Shown here: piece after piece, positions 60,134 through 64,000 of the stretch | How positions within the stretch are numbered: the stretch's first letter is position 1 | How the letters are laid out: every line of letters starts with the position of its first letter | Assembly: GCA_036502345.1 (NCBI GenBank) | Contig: DASXYT010000086.1 | Span: 7,825 to 71,824, forward strand | DNA: 64,000 nt | Direction of reading: 5' to 3' | Source: DATEPR01 sp036502345 | GTDB lineage: Bacteria; Actinomycetota; Actinomycetes; Mycobacteriales; Pseudonocardiaceae | Program-made: the position numbers and the translations under genes | The notes under the pieces: generated by a model | The model's database searches: none | What the model was told of the DNA's origin: nothing | The model's input: only the letters and a program-made list of their open reading frames with translations

Positions 60134-60271
60134 GTGATGTCTCCGTTCCGCTCGGGCTCCGCTGCCGGTCAGCAGCTTGACCGAACCGTCGCACAGGTGT
60201 CAAGTACTACTGAACAACGCCGACGATCCGCAGGACAAGGGGTGTTTTCCTTCTGAGGAATGTTCGAATAC

Positions 60272-60281
60272 GCTGAACAGT
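60272..60281. promoter_or_regulatory. TGAACAGT element upstream of the XRE-cupin gene
   Basis: GCTGAACAGT lies 59 bases before the GTG of the XRE-cupin gene. The 8-base core TGAACAGT also occurs inverted at 57816-57823, upstream of the EboE-like gene, and a near copy upstream of the ABC importer. This may be an operator half-site of the XRE-cupin regulator. Confidence 0.4.
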
Positions 60282-60339
60282 GAGGTTGCCGTCATCCCCT
60301 CGGGCGGTCCTCGACCGTGCGTGATCCAGAGGAGCGTCT

Positions 60340-61131
60340 GTGTCAGCTACCAACGGTTCGTCGGCGGCATCCGGTGCGTCACAGCGTCGGCGTGCCGCGG
60401 ATGCGAACGTGGGCGAAACCCCGCAGTCGACGGGTCGCCGCGAGTCGGTCGCGAGTGTCGGTGCGCAGTTGCGGGACCGGCGGCTGGAGGTCGGGTTGTC
60501 CCTGCGCCAGTTCGCCAGGGACCTCGGGGTGTCGCCGTCGTTCATCTCGCAGATCGAGAACGGCAAGTCGCAGCCGTCGGTCGCCACGCTCTACACGATC
60601 TGCAACACGCTGGATCTGTCCATCGACGAGTTGTTCAACCAGTCACCGCCGGCCGAACCGGTGACCGCGACGCCACCGCCCGCGGCTCCCCCGGTCGCCG
60701 GCGTCTCGCGGCTGCACACCGAGAGCTTCCACGGCGCGCTGGCCAAGCTGAACGACCGGCCGGTCGCGGTCGACCAGGAGAACCCGGTGGTGACTCCGGC
60801 GCAGCGGCGGCGGCTGGTGCTGGACTCCGGCGTGACGTGGGAGCAGTTGTCGGCGACGCACGAGGCAGCGGTCGACTTCCTGTTCGTGCGCTACGACGTG
60901 GGTGGCAGTTCGGTGCCCGACGACAAGCTGACCCGGCACGGCGGCGTCGAGTACGGGTACGTCATCAGCGGCAACCTCGAGGTCAAGATCGGCTTCGAGA
61001 CGTACGAGGTCAGCGCGGGCGAGTCCATCTCGTTCGACTCGTCCACCCCGCACCGCCTGACCAACCGGGGCAACGTCCCGGTGGAGGCGATCTGGTTCGT
61101 CCACGGCCGCAACCCGACCCACGAGCACTGA
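60340..61131 (+). CDS. XRE family transcriptional regulator with cupin sensor domain
   Basis: A 263-residue regulator. After a disordered N-terminus of 40 residues comes HTH_3 (GAQLRDRRLEVGLSLRQFARDLGVSPSFISQIENGKSQPSVATLYTICNTLDLSIDELF), then a Pro/Ala linker and a cupin_2 domain (RHGGVEYGYVISGNLEVKIGFETYEVSAGESISFDSSTPHRLTN) that probably binds a catabolic intermediate. Such proteins often repress sugar-acid or amino-compound catabolic genes. GTG at 60340 follows GAGGAG. It faces away from the PRISE reductase across a 206-base gap and is the best candidate regulator of the 47-60 kb island. Confidence 0.88.
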   Translation: MSATNGSSAASGASQRRRAADANVGETPQSTGRRESVASVGAQLRDRRLEVGLSLRQFARDLGVSPSFISQIENGKSQPSVATLYTICNTLDLSIDELFNQSPPAEPVTATPPPAAPPVAGVSRLHTESFHGALAKLNDRPVAVDQENPVVTPAQRRRLVLDSGVTWEQLSATHEAAVDFLFVRYDVGGSSVPDDKLTRHGGVEYGYVISGNLEVKIGFETYEVSAGESISFDSSTPHRLTNRGNVPVEAIWFVHGRNPTHEH

Positions 61132-61736
61132 GCCGCTCCCCGCGTCGGCCGCCGCAGGCGTCCTGGCATCCAGTTCGAACATATCTATGTGATCGAGTAG
61201 TACTTCGAATGCCGGCCGGCAACGCCGAGCGCGTGATCAAACCTGAACAGAATTCTATTCTGTTTCCGAACGACTCGACTCGCAAATCGGACGATGCACC
61301 GATTCCGTGCTCCGTGAAACTACTTCACAATGCGAAACAATCATTAGTTAGACTCCCTTCCTTATTTGCCGTCTCGTGAAGCCCCTACTGATGCGCCTCT
61401 TCACCATCTGCAACATGGAGCGCGGCGACCCGGTGAAATGTCAACGGAAGTGTTGACAGGAGCCACATCCGGCCTGATCAACGGTGCCCGTCAATACCAG
61501 ATCCATGCGCACTCATGTAGTTCGCCGTCTTTTCGCGTTACGAGGCACTATGTATGTGCCAGCATTTGGCGTAACGCGCCGCGCAGCAGTGGACACTTCC
61601 GTGACAGTCGTGTAGACACGACCAGCGTACTTTCAAATACTGGGAGTGCGCCGGAACCTGCCGAACGTGTAAGACGTCGGGCTTCGGGCTCACCCGTTTG
61701 GAGCTGCCGACCAAGACCCATGTGTGAACGGAGACG
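61132..61736. other. Lower-GC spacer with operator-like palindrome
   Basis: 605 bases without a convincing gene. The GC content is clearly lower than in the flanking coding DNA (for example 61240-61370). Besides the AACAGAAT palindrome at 61246-61264, TGCCGGCCGGCA (61210-61221) and GTGAAACTACTTCAC (about 61315-61329) are symmetrical. Short open frames here lack codon bias. It should hold the control region of the GPP34/APC permease unit. Confidence 0.5.
61246..61264. promoter_or_regulatory. Perfect 8-bp inverted repeat (operator-like)
   Basis: AACAGAAT (61246-61253) and ATTCTGTT (61257-61264) are perfect complements around TCT. It lies in AT-rich DNA about 120 bases after the XRE-cupin stop and 470 bases before the GPP34 gene. 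The form is that of a dimeric repressor site; the binding protein is not known. Confidence 0.5.
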
Positions 61737-62387
61737 ATGAGACCAGCCTCATTGTGGCTAGCCGATGAGTACTATTTGACAGCTCATCGCGACTATGATG
61801 GCCGGCCACGCCTCAATTCGTCCGCCCTGGCACTGGGCCTCGCCGGCGCACTGCTGATCGAGCTAGCACTGCACCGAAAGTTAAGGATCAACACACAGCA
61901 GCTGGAACTTGTCGTGGCCAATTCGGACACACCGCCTCCTGACGCGACCGCGCACACCGTGCTGGACCAGCTGGTTGCCGAACCCGAGATCAAGTCGATC
62001 TCGACATGGCTGCAGTTTCTCGGCCAGTCGGCGCCGCAGCGGGTCGCGGAACGGTTGGTGCGCGCCGGAATGGTCCGTCCACAGCAGTCGGGTCCACCGT
62101 GGCGCCGGAGTGTCCTGTACCCACCCCTCGACGCCAACGAGGCGATTCTGCCCGCTATCCGGATCAAGGGTGTGGCCAGCAGGAGAGAACCCGTCACGCT
62201 GTCCGACGCCCTGCTCGCCGGGCTCGCCGGTGCCACCGGCCTGGACGGTTTCGTCCTGCAGGACCTCGACTCCGACGGCCGCCAGTTCCTGCGAGAGGTA
62301 CTCGCCCAGCTTCCCAAGCCGTTGCTGTGTCTGCTAGCCGAAACGAAGGCGTCGGTCGGCGCCGCTGTGCTCTCGCGACGACGCTGA
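61737..62387 (+). CDS. GPP34 (GOLPH3-like) family phosphoprotein
   Basis: A 216-residue helical protein with the GPP34 order: SLWLADEYYLTAHRD (the LADE-type lipid-binding opening), ALALGLAGALLIELALHRKLRI, HTVLDQLVAEPEIKSISTWLQFLG, RVAERLVRAGMVRP and EPVTLSDALLAGLAGATGLDGFVL. In eukaryotes GOLPH3 binds phosphatidylinositol-4-phosphate at the Golgi; bacterial members, frequent in actinobacteria, have no known function. The start at 61737 overlaps the last base of an open frame upstream. It is followed by an APC permease gene 49 bases away. Confidence 0.85.
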   Translation: MRPASLWLADEYYLTAHRDYDGRPRLNSSALALGLAGALLIELALHRKLRINTQQLELVVANSDTPPPDATAHTVLDQLVAEPEIKSISTWLQFLGQSAPQRVAERLVRAGMVRPQQSGPPWRRSVLYPPLDANEAILPAIRIKGVASRREPVTLSDALLAGLAGATGLDGFVLQDLDSDGRQFLREVLAQLPKPLLCLLAETKASVGAAVLSRRR

Positions 62388-62436
62388 CCACCGCCGACAC
62401 GCTCGTCCACCGTTAACTCATCAACTGGAGTCCAGT

Positions 62437-63951
62437 ATGGACAGAACATCCAACGTCGCGAGCAATGTCGCGGCGGCACTGGCGCACAACAAACTGGGTG
62501 CTACACGAATCACCCAGTTCGCGCTCAGCGCAGCGGCCACCCTGACGGTCGTGGCAGGCGTCGTCCCGACCGGCTACGCGGTCACCGGGATCACCGGCAT
62601 CCCGGCCGCCTTCGTCTTACTCGGCTTGATCCTCCTGGTGTTCTGCGTCGGCTACAACGCCATGTCCCGACGCATCTCCAACGCGGGCGCGTTCTACGCC
62701 TACATCGCCCAGGGCATCTCCCGGCCGGCCGGCGTCGCGGCGGCCTGGGTGGCCATGCTCAGCTACAACCTGCTGCAGGTCGGCCTGTACGGCATCTTCG
62801 GGGCGCTGGGCGCTCCCCTGCTCAACGGCTGGCTGCACGTCAACCTGGCCTGGTGGGGCTGGGCACTGATCGCGTGGGCGATCGTCGCCGTCCTCGGTCT
62901 GGCGCAGGTCGAGTTCAACGGCTCCGTGCTGGGCATCCTGATGGTCGCCGAGGTCATCGTCATCCTCGTCTACTTCGCCGCGTTCGTCTCGCACCCGGCC
63001 GGTGGCGTCGTCTCCACCGCCACGTTCCAGCCCAGCCACCTGTTCGTCGCCGGGTTCGGATCGCTGCTGGTCATCGGCGTGACCGGCTTCGTCGGCTTCG
63101 AGTCGGCCGCGTTCTACTCGGAGGAGGCCAAGGACAGCCACCGCACGGTGCCCAAGGCCACCTACATCTGCGTCGCGCTGATCGCCATCCTCTACTGCCT
63201 CGCATCGTGGGCCATGTCCGTCGTCACCGGCCCCGGCCACATCGTCGCTGCCGCTCAGCAGCAGGGCGGTGAGCTGGTCTTCAACCTGGCCACCCAGACG
63301 CTGGGCTCCGCGTGGGGCACCATCGGCCACGCGCTGCTGCTCACCTCGGTGATCGCGGCGATGATCTCCTACCACGGTTCGGCGTCCCGCTACGTGTTCT
63401 CGCTGGGCCGCGAAGGTGTGCTGCCCTCCGGGTTCGGCCGCACGCTGCCCAGGACGGGTGCCCCGGTGTGGGGTTCGGTCTCGCAGTCGCTGATCGGCCT
63501 CGTCGTCATCATCGCCTACGCCGTCGCGGGCCTCGACCCGCTGGTGAACCTGTTCTTCTGGCTGGGCACCACCGGCGGCTTCGGCGTGCTGCTGCTGCTC
63601 ACCGGCACATCGGCGGCGGTGATCGGCTACTTCCGGCGCAACGGCGGGGAGAGCGTGTGGCGGTCGACGGTCGCGCCACTCATCGCTTTCATCGCACTCG
63701 CGGCGGCCGTCGTGCTGTCGGTGGTCAACTTCGCGACCCTGCTCGGCGTCGCACCCAACTCCCTCGCCCGGTGGGCGTTCCCGGCCGCGTTCCTCGTGGT
63801 CGCCGTCGGCGGCATCCTGTGGGCAACGGTCCTGCGGGTCCGCCGACCGGAGGTCTACCAGCGCATCGGGCTCGGCGTCGCGGCCGAGACCGGCCGGTCG
63901 ACGTCGCAGGGCGGCAACTCCTACGAGACGGCAGCGGGGTCCCTCCTGTGA
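62437..63951 (+). CDS. APC family amino acid/amine permease
   Basis: A 504-residue, twelve-helix amino acid-polyamine-organocation permease: TLTVVAGVVPTGYAVTGITGIPAAFVLLGLILLVF, NAGAFYAYIAQGISRPAGVAAAWVAMLSY, FVGFESAAFYSEEAKDSHRTVPKATYICV (the conserved FxGFE segment), YVFSLGREGVLPSGFGRTLPRTGAPVWGS. The family imports amino acids or amines by proton symport. ATG at 62437 follows CTGGAG. Its stop overlaps the start of the next gene (GTGA, 63948-63951), so transport is coupled with that enzyme, which is cut by the window end. Confidence 0.92.
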   Translation: MDRTSNVASNVAAALAHNKLGATRITQFALSAAATLTVVAGVVPTGYAVTGITGIPAAFVLLGLILLVFCVGYNAMSRRISNAGAFYAYIAQGISRPAGVAAAWVAMLSYNLLQVGLYGIFGALGAPLLNGWLHVNLAWWGWALIAWAIVAVLGLAQVEFNGSVLGILMVAEVIVILVYFAAFVSHPAGGVVSTATFQPSHLFVAGFGSLLVIGVTGFVGFESAAFYSEEAKDSHRTVPKATYICVALIAILYCLASWAMSVVTGPGHIVAAAQQQGGELVFNLATQTLGSAWGTIGHALLLTSVIAAMISYHGSASRYVFSLGREGVLPSGFGRTLPRTGAPVWGSVSQSLIGLVVIIAYAVAGLDPLVNLFFWLGTTGGFGVLLLLTGTSAAVIGYFRRNGGESVWRSTVAPLIAFIALAAAVVLSVVNFATLLGVAPNSLARWAFPAAFLVVAVGGILWATVLRVRRPEVYQRIGLGVAAETGRSTSQGGNSYETAAGSLL

Positions 63952-64000
63952 CCGGCACGGTGCCCACCCCGGCCGAGGTGGAGATCATGCTGGCAGGCCC
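63948..64000 (+). CDS. Start of an unidentified gene coupled to the APC permease
   Basis: GTG at 63948 overlaps the permease stop (GTGA) and opens a frame coding for TGTVPTPAEVEIMLAGP before the window ends. Seventeen residues are not enough to name a family. By position it should act on the permease substrate (amino acid or amine). Confidence 0.5.
   Translation, partial: MTGTVPTPAEVEIMLAG

Noticed and set aside
1..64000. Integrated mobile element, prophage or CRISPR locus
   Set aside because: No integrase, transposase, phage structural gene, attachment-site repeat, Cas gene or regularly spaced repeat was recognised.
1..64000. tRNA, rRNA or known riboswitch
   Set aside because: I looked in the intergenic intervals for T-loop-like GGTTCRA patterns and strong conserved structures and found only simple hairpin terminators; a covariance-model scan would be decisive.

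Overview
The window is very GC-rich DNA with strong third-position GC bias, frequent GTG starts and many 4-bp ATGA/GTGA stop-start overlaps. Gene content (YcnI plus CopC-CopD, DUF5709, ABATE/CGNR regulator, DUF427, NB-ARC/SARP remnant, CHAT-STAND protein, DUF1702, DUF6131, bacterial GPP34) points to a filamentous actinobacterium, most likely of the Pseudonocardiales. This placement is an inference from gene families; no rRNA or tRNA gene was seen. I saw no integrase, transposase, phage gene or CRISPR array, so this is chromosomal accessory/arm-like DNA with several decayed genes.

Layout. 1-8.1 kb: sugar-type oxidoreductase (cut by the window edge), methyltransferase, luciferase-like monooxygenase, an AhpD-like peroxidase divergent from its MarR regulator around a long palindrome, a copper pair (ycnI and a CopC-CopD-YtkA fusion), an XRE-cupin regulator, a methyltransferase and a tandem DUF427 protein. 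8.1-13.8 kb: a plus-strand run of CGNR regulator, MOSC/ferredoxin-reductase/2Fe-2S fusion, S41 hydrolase, two SDR proteins and a CPBP membrane protease. 13.8-19.6 kb: a giant CHAT-like/STAND NTPase/TPR protein whose predicted catalytic Cys is Ala, divergent from an unrecognised 376-aa protein. 19.6-26 kb: an asymmetric heterodimeric ABC exporter, a divergent 60-aa proline-rich ORF, and a three-gene translationally coupled membrane cassette that carries a repeated domain I could not assign. 26-32 kb: cupin/MarR pair, a sugar-porter MFS gene flanked by three decayed genes, SDR, DUF1702 and DinB proteins. 32-35 kb: a terpene-synthase-fold protein with altered metal motifs, coupled to a four-EF-hand protein; nitroreductase. 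35-42 kb: a 939-aa secreted repeat protein, two membrane/secreted unknowns, SRPBCC and AI-2E family proteins. 42-47.4 kb: an RsbQ-RsbP energy-stress pair, DUF6131 miniprotein, an NB-ARC regulator pseudogene, enoyl-CoA hydratase, ABM monooxygenase. 47.4-61.1 kb: a large catabolic island: RbsA-RbsC fusion ABC importer with lipoprotein and second permease, hydroxyisobutyrate-dehydrogenase-like protein, three MDR alcohol dehydrogenases, an M24-fold enzyme with a Cys in place of a metal-ligand Asp, an EboE-like TIM-barrel protein, a PRISE-type reductase and an XRE-cupin regulator. 61.1-64 kb: a lower-GC spacer with a perfect operator-like palindrome, GPP34, an APC permease and the first codons of a coupled gene.

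How parts work together. The 47-61 kb island looks like one regulon for import and stepwise oxidation of a polyol, sugar or cyclitol-like compound, probably sensed by the XRE-cupin protein; a TGAACAGT-like element recurs in three of its control regions. RsbQ should supply a small signal to the PAS domain of RsbP, which would start a stress phosphatase cascade whose later members are outside this window. The best candidates for undescribed systems are the repeat-domain membrane cassette (23.4-26.0 kb), the pseudo-CHAT STAND protein with its divergent partner (13.8-19.1 kb), and the EF-hand/terpene-synthase-like pair (32.2-33.8 kb).
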